Assembly: GCF_009928685.1 (NCBI RefSeq)
Contig: NZ_WWEO01000043.1
Span: forward strand, 727,006-791,005
DNA from: Mucilaginibacter agri
GTDB taxonomy: Bacteria > Bacteroidota > Bacteroidia > Sphingobacteriales > Sphingobacteriaceae
Reading direction: 5' to 3'
Length of the DNA: 64,000 nucleotides
Positions 33,354 to 42,859 of the stretch are shown here, in pieces. The notes under the pieces are model-generated. The model was not told the origin of the DNA. It worked only from the letters and a program-made list of their open reading frames with translations, and ran no database searches. The stretch's first letter is position 1. Every line of letters begins with the position of its first letter. The translations under genes and the position numbers were made by a program.

Positions 33354-34604
33354 ATGGCAACAGAAGTTAAGTGTCCGAGTTGTGGTCATCCCTTCCCGAT
33401 TGAGGAAGTGATAGCCGAGGAATATAAGAAAGACCTTCAAGTAAAAATGAAGGAATATACGAGACAAAAGGAAGAAGATTACCGTAAAAAAGAGTTGGAG
33501 TTTAACCAACGCCAACAGGAGCAGCAACTGAAATTCGATCAGCGTTTAACCGAAGAAAAGAAACAGTTGCAATTGATGTTGGAAGAAAATCTGCGCCGCA
33601 CTATTGCTGCCGACTTCGAAAACCAACTGCAATTGTTGCAGACCAACGCAAAGGATACCGAAGAGAAGCTAAAAGCAAGCCGCCAAAAAGAACTTGAGTT
33701 TTTGCAGAAAGAGCAAGCCTTAAAACATAAGGAAGAAGAAATGCAATTGGAACTACAGCGCAAGTTGCAGGAACAACGTGAAGGCCTTGCCGAGCAGATC
33801 CGTAAACAGGAAGCGGATAAACATGCCCTTAAAGATACCGAGGCTCAGTTGCGTATGAAGGAGTTGGAGATGCAATTAGAAGCTCAAAAGAAGCTGGCCG
33901 AAGAAATGAAACGCAAAGCCGAACAAGGCTCAATGCAACTACAGGGCGAGGCACAGGAGTTGGTATTGGAGGAGCTTTTACGCAGTCATTTTCCATTCGA
34001 TATGATAGGGGAGGTGGGCAAAGGTGTTCGGGGAGCCGACTGTATCCAAACCGTGCGCAACCAATTTGGGCAAGAGTGCGGCCGCATTATATACGAAAGC
34101 AAGCGCACTAAAGAATTTGGCGGCGACTGGATAGAAAAACTTAAAAAAGATATGCGCAACACCGGCGCAGATGTAGCCGTAATTGTAACCCAGTGTTATC
34201 CAAAAGATATGGACTGTTTTGGCGAAAAAGACGGTGTATGGATCTGCTCTTTCGACGAAGTGAAACCGGTAGCCTATATTCTGCGCGATGGTGTTATCAA
34301 AGCATCAGCACTAATGAAGTCGCAGGAGAACAAAGGTGATAAGATGCATCTGCTTTACGATTTCCTTACCAGTAATGAGTTTTCGGAACAATGGAAAGCG
34401 ATTCGCGAGGGCTTTATGAGCATGCGTATGTCTATCCTCAAAGAACGCGAAGCCATGGAAAAATTGTGGAAGAGCCGTGAAAAACAGTTAGAAAAAGTAC
34501 TATTAAGTGCGGCCCACATCAAAGGTTCTATAGAAGGCATTGCCGGGAGCGACAATATCCAACTCAGCCTTACAGATGATGAGGATGTGATGATGATAGA
34601 TTGA
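33354..34604 (+). CDS. DUF2130 family protein
   Basis: The 416-residue protein opens with a zinc-ribbon-like CPSCGHPF (residues 6-13), then has a long charged coiled coil (about 25-200, Glu/Lys/Gln-rich), and a C-terminal globular domain that defines DUF2130: LLRSHFPFDMIGEVGKGVRG, DCIQTV, CGRIIYESKRTKEFGGDWIE and VAVIVTQCYPKDMDCFGEKD. The ESKRT motif and the fold suggest a nuclease-like domain (PD-D/ExK-related), as suspected for the family, but this is not established. A weak -7 box, TATCTTTA, lies at 33305-33312. A perfect palindromic terminator follows 46 bp after the stop. Confidence 0.88.
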   Translation: MATEVKCPSCGHPFPIEEVIAEEYKKDLQVKMKEYTRQKEEDYRKKELEFNQRQQEQQLKFDQRLTEEKKQLQLMLEENLRRTIAADFENQLQLLQTNAKDTEEKLKASRQKELEFLQKEQALKHKEEEMQLELQRKLQEQREGLAEQIRKQEADKHALKDTEAQLRMKELEMQLEAQKKLAEEMKRKAEQGSMQLQGEAQELVLEELLRSHFPFDMIGEVGKGVRGADCIQTVRNQFGQECGRIIYESKRTKEFGGDWIEKLKKDMRNTGADVAVIVTQCYPKDMDCFGEKDGVWICSFDEVKPVAYILRDGVIKASALMKSQENKGDKMHLLYDFLTSNEFSEQWKAIREGFMSMRMSILKEREAMEKLWKSREKQLEKVLLSAAHIKGSIEGIAGSDNIQLSLTDDEDVMMID

Positions 34605-34650
34605 TAACGGTTTTACGAAGCAGGCTTTACATAGTACGTTTTTGATATTT

Positions 34651-34694
34651 ATAAACAAAGCCCCTTGCATTTAAATGCAAGGGGCTTTGTTTAT
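34651..34694. terminator. Perfect 22-bp palindromic terminator
   Basis: Bases 34651-34672 are the exact reverse complement of 34673-34694 (core AAAGCCCCTTGCATTT). It ends DUF2130 transcription on the plus strand and could also stop read-through from the minus strand. Confidence 0.85.
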
Positions 34695-34728
34695 GGGGAA
34701 TTAAAAATATGATGGAATTCGGCATCAA

Positions 34729-34762
34729 CAAAAAATGGGCTGCCCGAACCGGGCAACCCATT
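34729..34762 (-). terminator. Terminator of the susCD operon
   Basis: On the minus strand AATGGGTTGCCCG pairs with CGGGCAGCCCATT (one mismatch or wobble) and is followed by TTTTTG. It starts about 45 bp after the SusD-like stop. Confidence 0.8.
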
Positions 34763-34807
34763 ACTGTTAACTATTAACTGATATAAAGAACGAAATGATT
34801 TGGTCGG

Positions 34808-36235
34808 TTAAAACTTATCAAAGAAAAGTTTGGTCGAAACCAAGTTTCCTCCGATTGCTGTACCCGCCGCCTTCACATTAGGGCCGTTAACATTTCCTTC
34901 CTGTACCGCGTAAGTAATACGTACCGGGAAAACAGATAATGCTGTGCTCGGTGCAACCAAAGCAGGGTAATCTAATCTGCGTTGTTCAATCCAGGCATCC
35001 CATCCACGGTTGTATAATGCAATCCATTTTTGTGTGCCGATTTTTTGTTTGTAAGTACCTGCTGCGGTAGCATAGGCAATGGCTGGTTGCGCCAGGTAAG
35101 TTGCAGCCTGGGCAGCTGTACCACCCCATTTTTCTACTGATGCTGTAACACCATTATTGTAGTGACCAGCTGCAGTACCGCCAACATTATAACCTCTTTC
35201 TACAGCTTCAGCTAAAGTAAACTCGGTTTCAGCATAATCAAGTAACACACCTGGGAAATCAGGCGCTGTGATAGCCACAGCTGGTTTTGAGAATGTAGCG
35301 TAGTTAGAGCTTGCGCCTGGAGCACCACCACTATAACCGCCTGCAGCATCTGTAGTGAAGTACAGAGATATACGTGGATCTGCGTTAGCTTTTAAATTGT
35401 TGATCAAAGTTGTACAAGCCACAAAGTCTTTACGACCGCTTTGTACCAGGTCAACCCAAATTGGGTTGGTATTTGGCGGCGCGCTCAAGTAACCAAATGT
35501 TGCGTTGTCATCGTTTGATGTGAATACACCTGTTGCAACTGCAGATTCAACAGCAGCTTTAGCAGTAGTATTGTCAGCATCAGATAGGGTAATACCCATT
35601 TTAAGTTTAAGCGTAGCCGCGAACTTTTTCCATGAAGCAGCATCGCCACCGTAGATGATATCAGCAGCACCTAAGCTACCGCTACCAGAACCTAAAGCAG
35701 TGATATCTGCATCAAGGCGGGTTAACAAGCTTTTGTAGGTTGTAAGTGCGTCATCATAAACTGGGAACAAGTTATCAGGGTTTAAGGCCTGAGTATATGG
35801 TACGTTACCAAAGGTGGTTAATAAATAGTAGTATGAGTATACTTCTAATATATCAATCTGTGCATTGTTAACTTTTAAAGTTGTTGCATCAGTACCTTCT
35901 TTAGCACCTAATGTTTTAGCTTGCTCAAGGTTTTCCAATACGTCACGGTAAAACGCGTTCCACATACCGTCAGGGATAGTTCTTGACGAAATGTTGTAGT
36001 TAGACTCATCAGTATAAGTCGTTTCCTGCCATTGTTGCTCAACTAACCTGAAGATATTCAAGTTAACGTTAGACGAGGTCACGGTGTTAACAAGCACTCT
36101 TTCCGCGTTAGTGTACTCTGCCGCGGCTGGTACCGTGGTAGGGTTCTTAGGGTTTGTGTTAATGCTCGTAAGGTCTTTTGTGCACGCCGACGTTAGTAAG
36201 ATAGCTGGCAGTGCTGCATATATAAATTTTTTCAT
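34808..36235 (-). CDS. SusD/RagB-like outer-membrane lipoprotein (SusD-like 2 type)
   Basis: The 475-residue protein has a lipoprotein signal with Cys18 (LLTSACTKD) and the helical TPR-like layout of SusD-like nutrient-binding proteins: NTNPKNPTTV near the start, EQQWQETTYTDESNYN, WNAFYRDVLENLEQAKTLG and WKKFAATLKLKMGITLSD. The short spacing and the ending WDAWIEQRRLDYPAL point to the SusD-like 2 subgroup. It sits on the cell surface as the lid of the SusC-like barrel encoded 13 bp upstream. The nutrient is unknown; no enzyme gene is in this transcript. Confidence 0.92.
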   Translation of the reverse strand: MKKFIYAALPAILLTSACTKDLTSINTNPKNPTTVPAAAEYTNAERVLVNTVTSSNVNLNIFRLVEQQWQETTYTDESNYNISSRTIPDGMWNAFYRDVLENLEQAKTLGAKEGTDATTLKVNNAQIDILEVYSYYYLLTTFGNVPYTQALNPDNLFPVYDDALTTYKSLLTRLDADITALGSGSGSLGAADIIYGGDAASWKKFAATLKLKMGITLSDADNTTAKAAVESAVATGVFTSNDDNATFGYLSAPPNTNPIWVDLVQSGRKDFVACTTLINNLKANADPRISLYFTTDAAGGYSGGAPGASSNYATFSKPAVAITAPDFPGVLLDYAETEFTLAEAVERGYNVGGTAAGHYNNGVTASVEKWGGTAAQAATYLAQPAIAYATAAGTYKQKIGTQKWIALYNRGWDAWIEQRRLDYPALVAPSTALSVFPVRITYAVQEGNVNGPNVKAAGTAIGGNLVSTKLFFDKF

Positions 36236-36248
36236 ACCTCTAATTTTC

Positions 36249-39200
36249 TTAGAATTTAACTCTTAAATTAAGTAAAAATGTTCTGGCCGTAGGGATAGAA
36301 CCACTTTGGTAGCCTTGCAAGTTACCTGCTGATAAAGTTTCTTCAGGATCTGCATAAGGCAGGTTTTTGTGGATGATCCACAGGTTGTGGCCGTTTAATG
36401 AAACGTCTACGCCTTTAACAGGGCCCCATTTGCTGATCCAGCTTTGTGGGAATGAATAAGCTAAAGATGCTTCTCTTAATTTAACATAGCTTGCATCATA
36501 AACAAACGCTGCGTTAGGGTTGTAAACGTAACCGTAAGAACCATAGTTTACGTTGCTTACACGGGTAGTGTTAGTGCTGCCATCAGCTTTAACACCTGGC
36601 ATAATAATACCACCACCGGTAGCAATTGAGTTTCTTGATGGGTTGCCCAAGTCGTTTAAGCCAGCAGTTTCAGGATATAAACCTGTTGCTAAACCGTAGT
36701 ACATATCCAGTGAGAATACGTCACCACCTTTTCTAACATCAACTAAGAAGCTTAAGCTTAAGTTTTTGTATTTGAATGTGTTGCCGATACCACCAATCCA
36801 ATCTGGGTTGTAGTTACCAATAATGTTGTTAGGGCCGGTCATTAAATAACGTCCGTTAGCGCCAACAGTTTTTTGGCCGTTAGTGTAAACGAAGTCAGAT
36901 CCTCTGATAGTTCCAAGTGGCTCGCCTAAAGCAGCGTTAAGTGAAACACCACCTTGGTATGTAGCTAAAACTAAGTTTTGAGCAGGCGTACCAGTTGCAT
37001 CGTTGTAAGTTTCAGTCAGTTTGTTTCTGTTACGGGTGTAGTTAACATTCATAGTCCAAGAGAAATCTTGTGTTTTGATTGGTACACCTGTTAATGCTAC
37101 CTCGATACCTTTGTTTTGTACTGTACCAGCATTTCTGTAAGCATACTGGAAACCGGTTGCTGTTGATGTAGGTACAGCAATTAACTGGTCAACAGTTTTG
37201 GTTACATAATAAGTACCATCAAAACCTAAACGGTTGTTAAAGAATTGTAACTCTAAACCACCTTCAATACTGCGTGTACGCTCTGGTTTAAGAATAGGAG
37301 TGTTTTTAGTAGTTGATACTGTTGTTTGAGGAACAGAACCGAATGGTGTACCTAAGTTATAAGTATCTTGCAAGCTATATGCTGATGCATCGTTACCTAC
37401 TTCTGCATAGTTGGCACGTAATTTACCGTAAGTTAACCAGCTATATTGTTTCAATAAATTAGAGAAAATGAAACCACCGGCAACTGAAGGGTAGTAATAA
37501 GCATTGCTGCCATTAGGCAAAGTTGATGATACGTCGCGACGTAATGTTCCGTCTAAGTTGATCAGGTTTTTCCAGGTAAAGGTAGCCTCACCGTAAATAC
37601 CGTCAACTTCTCTGCGTTGGTCAACCTCGCTTGGTGCAAGTGGAGTGTTTGCAGAGTTAGATAATGCGTAGATACCTGGTACAACTAAACCACCGTTAGT
37701 AGCAGCAGAGATAGTTTGGTAACGTTGTTTACGAACGTTGGTACCTAAAACCGCTTTAAAGTTTAAATCCTGTGTAATGTTTTTATCTACGTTTGCAATG
37801 AAATCGAAGTTAGTTTCATTCCAACCAAGGTTTCTTCTGGTATAGCCAGAAACACCGATTGTGCCAACAGCACGTCTTTCTTCTTGGATTTGGTTCCAGT
37901 TATCAACTGTTACGCGGCCTGTGAAGTTTAACCAGCTTGTAGCTTTGTAGTTGGCAAATACGTTACCAAAATAACGGTTACGAGTATCGCTCTCGTAGTT
38001 TTGGTAGCGGATAAAGTAAGGGTTATCCCAGTAAATTGGGGTTAAATCTGTTGGATCTGCAAAGTTCCAGGTAGCATTTTTCTTGCCTGAAGCAAAATAC
38101 TGATCTTTTAACTCCAAAATGTCGTTGTTAACCTGGTACCACTGACGGAATGAGTTTAAAATATCGTCAGACTGGTAACCAGTACCGTAACGACCTAAAC
38201 CTACAGTGTTGATGTAGCTAATGCTCGCACCGGTAGTTAACTTATTGTTGATGTTGTAAGTGCCTGAGAAATCTACGTTTTGTTTCAACACATTACTGTT
38301 TGGCATAATACCGGTTTGGTTATCGCGGGTGTAGCCTAATTTAAATGTACCAGCGTCAGTAGCATTGGTAATGAAGATGCTTTGGTTATTCTGTACCGGA
38401 TGAGTAAAGAATTTAGAAGGATCATTAGCCGCTGCTACCCATGGAGTTGCTTTATTGTAGTTTGGAGAAGATGGAGTGAAAGCATCCCATTGGTAAACTT
38501 TTAAGTTTGGATCGAATTTAGCACCGTATGAAGCATCCTCACTTAATGGATCAACTAAAACACCACCTGGTGTGCTAGCATCTAAAGGAGCAAAAGTTGT
38601 TGGGTCACGATACAGGAAGCGGCCGGTTGCATCTTCATAGTAAGCGCCATAACCACCACCATATTCTTTTTGATATTTGGCGAAAGTTGATTTGTCGATT
38701 GCACCTGTACCAAAACCAGTGTTGATAGTAATACCAAAGCCTTTTTTAGCTTTTTTAGTGGTGATCAAAATTACACCGTTAGCACCTTGCGAACCGTAAA
38801 GAGCAGTTGCAGCAGCACCCTTTAACACAGTTACAGACTCAACGTCATCAGGGTTGATGTCGTTTGCAGGGCTACCAAAGTCGTAACCACCTCCACCACT
38901 GCGTTGTCCGCTTTGGTTAATTGAGGCACTGTTCATACCACCGTTGCTAAACGGAACACCATCAATAACGTATAACGCTTGGTTATTACCGTTAATTGAT
39001 TTTGCACCACGGATAACTACGTTTGTAGAACCGCCTAAGCTGCTTGATTGACGAATTTCGAGACCTGCAACCTTACCAGACAACTCAGATGAGATGTTTG
39101 CGCTACGTGTAGCAGACAGGGCGTCGCCTGTTACTACCTGAGCAGCGTAAGATTGTTGGTTACGAGTTCTGGTTAAACCTAATGCACCGGTTACAACAAC

Positions 39201-39509
39201 CTCTCCAAGTTGTTTTGACGATACCTCAAGTTTTGCGTTTGCTACGTTACCCGCTGGAGTTAACTCTAATGGAGCATAACCGATAAACGAGAAAACGAGC
39301 GTTGCATTTGCCGGAACGTTAAGTGAATACTTACCGTCTGGGCTGGTTTGGGTTCCGATGTTTGAACCTTTTACTTTAACGGTAACTCCGGGGATTGGGA
39401 GACCGTCTTCTTTAGCCGTTACCGTACCTGTCACGGTTCGGTTTTGTGCAGAAACATGTGTTACAAAGCACACAAGAAGGCACAATAAAAAGAGTAAATG
39501 TCTTTTCAT
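36249..39509 (-). CDS. SusC/RagA-like TonB-linked outer-membrane protein
   Basis: The 1086-residue protein has a signal peptide (MKRHLLFLLCLLVCFVTHVS, cut after AQ), a carboxypeptidase-regulatory-like domain (about residues 24-108, TVTGTVTAKEDGLPIPGV, LVFSFIGYAPLEL), a plug domain (about 115-240, ELSGKVAGLEIRQSSSLGG, NQALYVIDGVPFSN, LKGAAATALYGSQGANGV) and a beta-barrel ending in FLLNLRVKF. It is the energised channel of a SusCD pair. No STN domain is present, so no direct anti-sigma signalling is expected. The upstream 740 bp is AT-rich and holds two sets of short repeats. Confidence 0.95.
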   Translation of the reverse strand: MKRHLLFLLCLLVCFVTHVSAQNRTVTGTVTAKEDGLPIPGVTVKVKGSNIGTQTSPDGKYSLNVPANATLVFSFIGYAPLELTPAGNVANAKLEVSSKQLGEVVVTGALGLTRTRNQQSYAAQVVTGDALSATRSANISSELSGKVAGLEIRQSSSLGGSTNVVIRGAKSINGNNQALYVIDGVPFSNGGMNSASINQSGQRSGGGGYDFGSPANDINPDDVESVTVLKGAAATALYGSQGANGVILITTKKAKKGFGITINTGFGTGAIDKSTFAKYQKEYGGGYGAYYEDATGRFLYRDPTTFAPLDASTPGGVLVDPLSEDASYGAKFDPNLKVYQWDAFTPSSPNYNKATPWVAAANDPSKFFTHPVQNNQSIFITNATDAGTFKLGYTRDNQTGIMPNSNVLKQNVDFSGTYNINNKLTTGASISYINTVGLGRYGTGYQSDDILNSFRQWYQVNNDILELKDQYFASGKKNATWNFADPTDLTPIYWDNPYFIRYQNYESDTRNRYFGNVFANYKATSWLNFTGRVTVDNWNQIQEERRAVGTIGVSGYTRRNLGWNETNFDFIANVDKNITQDLNFKAVLGTNVRKQRYQTISAATNGGLVVPGIYALSNSANTPLAPSEVDQRREVDGIYGEATFTWKNLINLDGTLRRDVSSTLPNGSNAYYYPSVAGGFIFSNLLKQYSWLTYGKLRANYAEVGNDASAYSLQDTYNLGTPFGSVPQTTVSTTKNTPILKPERTRSIEGGLELQFFNNRLGFDGTYYVTKTVDQLIAVPTSTATGFQYAYRNAGTVQNKGIEVALTGVPIKTQDFSWTMNVNYTRNRNKLTETYNDATGTPAQNLVLATYQGGVSLNAALGEPLGTIRGSDFVYTNGQKTVGANGRYLMTGPNNIIGNYNPDWIGGIGNTFKYKNLSLSFLVDVRKGGDVFSLDMYYGLATGLYPETAGLNDLGNPSRNSIATGGGIIMPGVKADGSTNTTRVSNVNYGSYGYVYNPNAAFVYDASYVKLREASLAYSFPQSWISKWGPVKGVDVSLNGHNLWIIHKNLPYADPEETLSAGNLQGYQSGSIPTARTFLLNLRVKF

Positions 39510-39638
39510 GTTGTTTCTATAAAGTCAGTTAGTTAGTTAATAAAAAGCTGAATTTATGACCCATAAACGATAAAAGCAACCCCATTCTTCATTATGTGGA
39601 AAATGCATTTTGTGTTAACCTAGGTTTAAACATATGTT

Positions 39639-39687
39639 ATTTGAATTATATTTATTTGATAGTCAGCGATTTGAAACGATTATTTGA
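39639..39687. repeat. Four ATTTGA repeats with near-regular spacing
   Basis: ATTTGA occurs at 39639, 39654, 39669 and 39682, that is at intervals of 15, 15 and 13 bp, about 130-180 bp upstream of the susC start. It could be a protein-binding array, or chance in AT-rich DNA. Confidence 0.35.
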
Positions 39688-39709
39688 AATTATTTTTTTG
39701 AGAAATAAA

Positions 39710-39750
39710 TATGTCGAATATTTTCAAAATATGACGAATAAGTCAGAATA
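39710..39750. promoter_or_regulatory. Helically phased TATGwCGAATA repeats upstream of susC
   Basis: TATGTCGAATA (39710-39720) and TATGACGAATA (39730-39740) are 20 bp apart, two DNA turns, and a weaker AAGTCAGAATA follows 10 bp later (39740-39750). This is a plausible operator about 200 bp upstream of the susC start. Confidence 0.4.
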
Positions 39751-40044
39751 TTGAATGTTCAAATTTCAAACAAAGTCTTGTTATTTTGCAAATTTTATAA
39801 CAAAGTGCCCCTTATAATGGTGTAAAATCGTGATGTTCTGCCTGGATTTTAAAAAACTTTCGATTTTTTTAACGGGTTTTCATCAGAAAGCTGAGTTTTT
39901 GACTCTTAATATGATAAAATATTAAGGCTGAACTTAATTTTCAATTTACGGGAAGCTTCAAATGTGGCGATAGCTTGGTTAACTCTTATTATGCAGTAAT
40001 CGGTGGTGGGCAATCGATATTTTTAATCCCAATAAAACTAATTT

Positions 40045-40081
40045 AAAAAAGAAAGCCTCCCTGTTTGGGGGAGGCTTCTTT
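40045..40081 (-). terminator. Terminator of the mla operon
   Basis: On the minus strand AAGCCTCCC pairs with GGGAGGCTT and is followed by TCTTTTTT. It lies about 170 bp after the MlaD stop, with no gene between. Confidence 0.7.
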
Positions 40082-40251
40082 AATCACAACTCGATCAATA
40101 GTTTAATTTAGATAGGGATAAATAATTCTTTTATTAATGGCTGAGTTGCTGTAATAGTTTAGTTAGTTAATGGCAACAATGATACTCATTTTTTATTAAC
40201 AATGCAATAATAGATAGTTAAAAGTGCTATATTTTATACTAAAAGTGCCAA

Positions 40252-41271
40252 TTATTTGATTTTATTGCTGTTTTCTATCGAATCTTGCCTTTGTTTCTCT
40301 ATTTTTTCCTGCTCTTTTTGTTTTTTCTTGAAAAATCCTTTCAAAAAGAAGTTGTGTTGGGCAGCTTCGAGGTCATCGTTGAGTTTTACGGAGCTTTGTT
40401 GCAATTGTTCGATGGTGTTTTGAACTTTTACTGCCGCTTTGGGATCGTTTAGTAAAACTCCAATGGCATTATCGGTGGTATTTAGCTTATTACTTGCCTT
40501 GTTAAGATTGTCGGCAAAATCACTGGCTGTTTTGGTGGTTTGCTGTAATTGATTAACCGCACGTTGAAATTGCTTGAAAACGGTAGTGTCGGTAGCAAAC
40601 TTAGTAGCCAACCCATCTTTGCTGTTCAACTTAATGCCATACTGATTTAATTGATCGGCCATGCGGGCGGTGCTTGCGGTGGTGCGGTTCAGGTTTTCTA
40701 CTACAGATTTAAAGCGTAGTGATAATACAGAGTCTGTTAGTAATTGGCCAACCAAACCTTTGCCTGCCACCAAATTACGGCTTAACGCTTTGAAGTCGGT
40801 AGTAATAGCCAGTAGGTTGGTGTTGTTTTGCTGTAAAGTCTTCATAATGTCGTCTGTCGACATTTGTGCTTCGGCCTTTAGCCTGTCGCCATCTTCAACA
40901 ACGGGGGCATTGGGGCTGCCACCATCAATCACTATAATCTTATTGCCGATAAATCCTTCCGAGCTTACCCTTACACCAGCGTTACGGTGAATGTACTGCT
41001 GGGCATTTTTATCAATGTTCATGGTTACATATACCTGCGATATGCCCGTAAATGTGATGGATTTGATAGTACCAACCCGCACACCCGAAAACCAGATGTT
41101 GTTACCCTTCATCAGTCCATTCACATCGTTAAAAACAGCACTGATGTGTATGCCATCGCTGAAACTCTTGCGCGAGTTGCCGAAAGTAAACACGCCAATA
41201 ATAAATATAACAAGGCCTACGGCTATAAATATGCCCACCCAAACGGCCTTTCTGTTGTCTGCGTTATCCAT
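40252..41271 (-). CDS. mlaD: MlaD/MCE-domain lipid-transport protein
   Basis: The 339-residue protein has one N-terminal membrane helix (about residues 10-30, VWVGIFIAVGLVIFIIGVF) and one MCE domain (about 40-118): ISAVFNDVNGLMKGNNIWF, SGVRVGTIKSI and VSSEGFIGNKIIVIDGG. The rest is a long helical region with coiled-coil stretches ending in a Lys/Glu-rich tail. MCE proteins form hexameric periplasmic rings that carry phospholipids between membranes with an MlaE-MlaF ABC complex. Its ATG directly follows the MlaF stop. The longer C-terminal helix fits single-MCE-domain proteins that form extended needles. Confidence 0.9.
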   Translation of the reverse strand: MDNADNRKAVWVGIFIAVGLVIFIIGVFTFGNSRKSFSDGIHISAVFNDVNGLMKGNNIWFSGVRVGTIKSITFTGISQVYVTMNIDKNAQQYIHRNAGVRVSSEGFIGNKIIVIDGGSPNAPVVEDGDRLKAEAQMSTDDIMKTLQQNNTNLLAITTDFKALSRNLVAGKGLVGQLLTDSVLSLRFKSVVENLNRTTASTARMADQLNQYGIKLNSKDGLATKFATDTTVFKQFQRAVNQLQQTTKTASDFADNLNKASNKLNTTDNAIGVLLNDPKAAVKVQNTIEQLQQSSVKLNDDLEAAQHNFFLKGFFKKKQKEQEKIEKQRQDSIENSNKIK

Positions 41272-42045
41272 TTATTGTGTAAAGTTATAATCGTAAAATG
41301 CTTTTACCCGTTCATCATTTGTATCAAATACCTCTTCAAAACTACCCTGGCGCTCAAACTTGCCGTCGAGCAACATTACAATACGGTCGCCGGTTGTTTT
41401 GGCGCAGGTAAGATCATGCGTTATTATAATAGCCGAAGCATGATAAAGCTGCTGCACTTCGTTTATCAGTTCGTTAATTTCTATACATGTTATAGGGTCG
41501 AGGCCGGCAGTCGGCTCATCATATAATACAATATCGGGTTTTAATATTAAGGTACGTGCAATACCTATACGTTTGCGCTGTCCCCCTGATAGTTCCGATG
41601 GCATCTGGTTAATGGTTTGCAACAGGCCAACATTATCCAATACCTCCGCTACCTGTTTGTCAATTTCGCCACGGGTAAGTTTTGGACTATTACGTACCAA
41701 CGGAAACTCAATGTTCTTACGCACAGTCATACTGTCATAAAGGGCGCTGTTCTGAAATGAAAAACCTACTTTAATACGTAGCTCGCGCAGGTCGTGCCTG
41801 TCGAGGTTGTTCATATTCTTCCCCAATACCATTACTTCGCCGCTATCTGCGGTAAGCAAACCTGATATAATTTTAATTAATACCGATTTACCCGTTCCCG
41901 AACGGCCAAGCACCACCAGGTTTTCGCCCTGGTAAAGATCAAGATCTACTCCACGAAGCACATGGTTGGTATCAAACGACTTTTTAAGGTCTCTGATGCT
42001 GATAACCGTTTGCTGGTAGTCGATATTTGTATTTGGTTTTGCCAT
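41272..42045 (-). CDS. mlaF: MlaF-like ABC transporter ATP-binding protein
   Basis: The 257-residue ATPase has Walker A GRSGTGKSVLIK, signature LSGGQRKRIGIARTL, Walker B IVLYDEPTAGLDP and the H-loop His in IIITHDL, so it should hydrolyse ATP. The ENLVVLGRSGTGKSV and QNSALYDSMTVRKNIEFPL parts match MlaF. I start it at MAKPNTNIDYQQ (ATG 42043-42045), because the frame upstream overlaps the MlaE gene. It powers the MlaE permease and the MlaD ring. Confidence 0.92.
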   Translation of the reverse strand: MAKPNTNIDYQQTVISIRDLKKSFDTNHVLRGVDLDLYQGENLVVLGRSGTGKSVLIKIISGLLTADSGEVMVLGKNMNNLDRHDLRELRIKVGFSFQNSALYDSMTVRKNIEFPLVRNSPKLTRGEIDKQVAEVLDNVGLLQTINQMPSELSGGQRKRIGIARTLILKPDIVLYDEPTAGLDPITCIEINELINEVQQLYHASAIIITHDLTCAKTTGDRIVMLLDGKFERQGSFEEVFDTNDERVKAFYDYNFTQ

Positions 42046-42046
42046 A

Positions 42047-42859
42047 TTATCTAAACCACCCCACAATTTGTACAATAACAATTTCTTCTATAAACACCAA
42101 AAACATGGCCGTTACCACTGCCGAGTTTGCTGCCTTACCCACACCTTCGGTACCGCGCGATGAGTTATATCCTTTATAACTACCAACTATACCTATGGTA
42201 AAGCCAAAGACGATGGATTTAATAAGCGACGCTTCGAAATCCAAAAAGGTCAACGGTTCAAAAACTTGCGTAATAAAGGTGCTGTAACTCGTTCCTTCAT
42301 TTTGATGTACGTTTAAAAAGCCACCCATAATAGCTACAAAGGCAGCGTAAGTGGATAAGATTGGTACTGTAATGGTTGTAGCTAACACACGAATACATAC
42401 CAGGTATTTAAAAGGGTTAGTGCCCGATACCTCCATAGCGTCTATCTGCTCGGTTACCCGCATAGATCCCAGTTCGGCGCCAATACTCGATCCAACCCGG
42501 CCTGCTGTAATAAGTGCTGTTACTAAAGGAGCAAGCGCGCGCATGATAGCTATAGATACCAATGATGGCAGCCATGATGTTGCCCCAAACTCCGAAAGCG
42601 ACGGCCTTGACTGTTTGGTAAATATTAAACCCACAATAAAGCCGGTTAGTGTAATCAGCGCAAGCGAGCGCACGCCAACTTCGTAACATTGCCTTAAAAG
42701 TTCTTTGCCCTCATAAGGTGGGATAAACGCTTCTTTAAAAAAACGCAAAATAAAGCGAACTACATTATATAAGTCCACAAATGCCTGGCTTAGGCTTTTT
42801 AATAATTTGTGCCTTTCTTTAACCGGTACTTCTTCTGCTGTACTATCTGGTATATCCAT
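42047..42859 (-). CDS. mlaE: MlaE-family ABC transporter permease
   Basis: The 270-residue membrane protein has the family order: an N-terminal amphipathic part (ELLRQCYEVGVRSLALITLT), the core GFIVGLIFTKQSRPSLSEFG, APLVTALITAGRVGSSIGAE (the strongest family motif) and ELGSMRVTEQIDAMEVSGTN, then helices ending in VIVQIVGWFR. MlaE is the inner-membrane permease of the phospholipid-transport complex with MlaF and MlaD. It is the first gene of the three-gene minus-strand operon, with about 220 bp to the divergent AraC gene. No MlaB or MlaC gene is nearby, as is usual in this phylum. Confidence 0.93.
   Translation of the reverse strand: MDIPDSTAEEVPVKERHKLLKSLSQAFVDLYNVVRFILRFFKEAFIPPYEGKELLRQCYEVGVRSLALITLTGFIVGLIFTKQSRPSLSEFGATSWLPSLVSIAIMRALAPLVTALITAGRVGSSIGAELGSMRVTEQIDAMEVSGTNPFKYLVCIRVLATTITVPILSTYAAFVAIMGGFLNVHQNEGTSYSTFITQVFEPLTFLDFEASLIKSIVFGFTIGIVGSYKGYNSSRGTEGVGKAANSAVVTAMFLVFIEEIVIVQIVGWFR

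Larger units (their letters stand above)
39510..40251. other. AT-rich intergenic region upstream of susC
   Basis: No gene is seen in these 742 bp between two minus-strand operons. It must carry the susC promoter (minus strand), though no exact consensus was found; TATCGTTTA on the minus strand near 39569 is the nearest. It holds two groups of short direct repeats (39639-39687 and 39710-39750) and the terminator of the mla operon (40045-40081). Confidence 0.6.
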
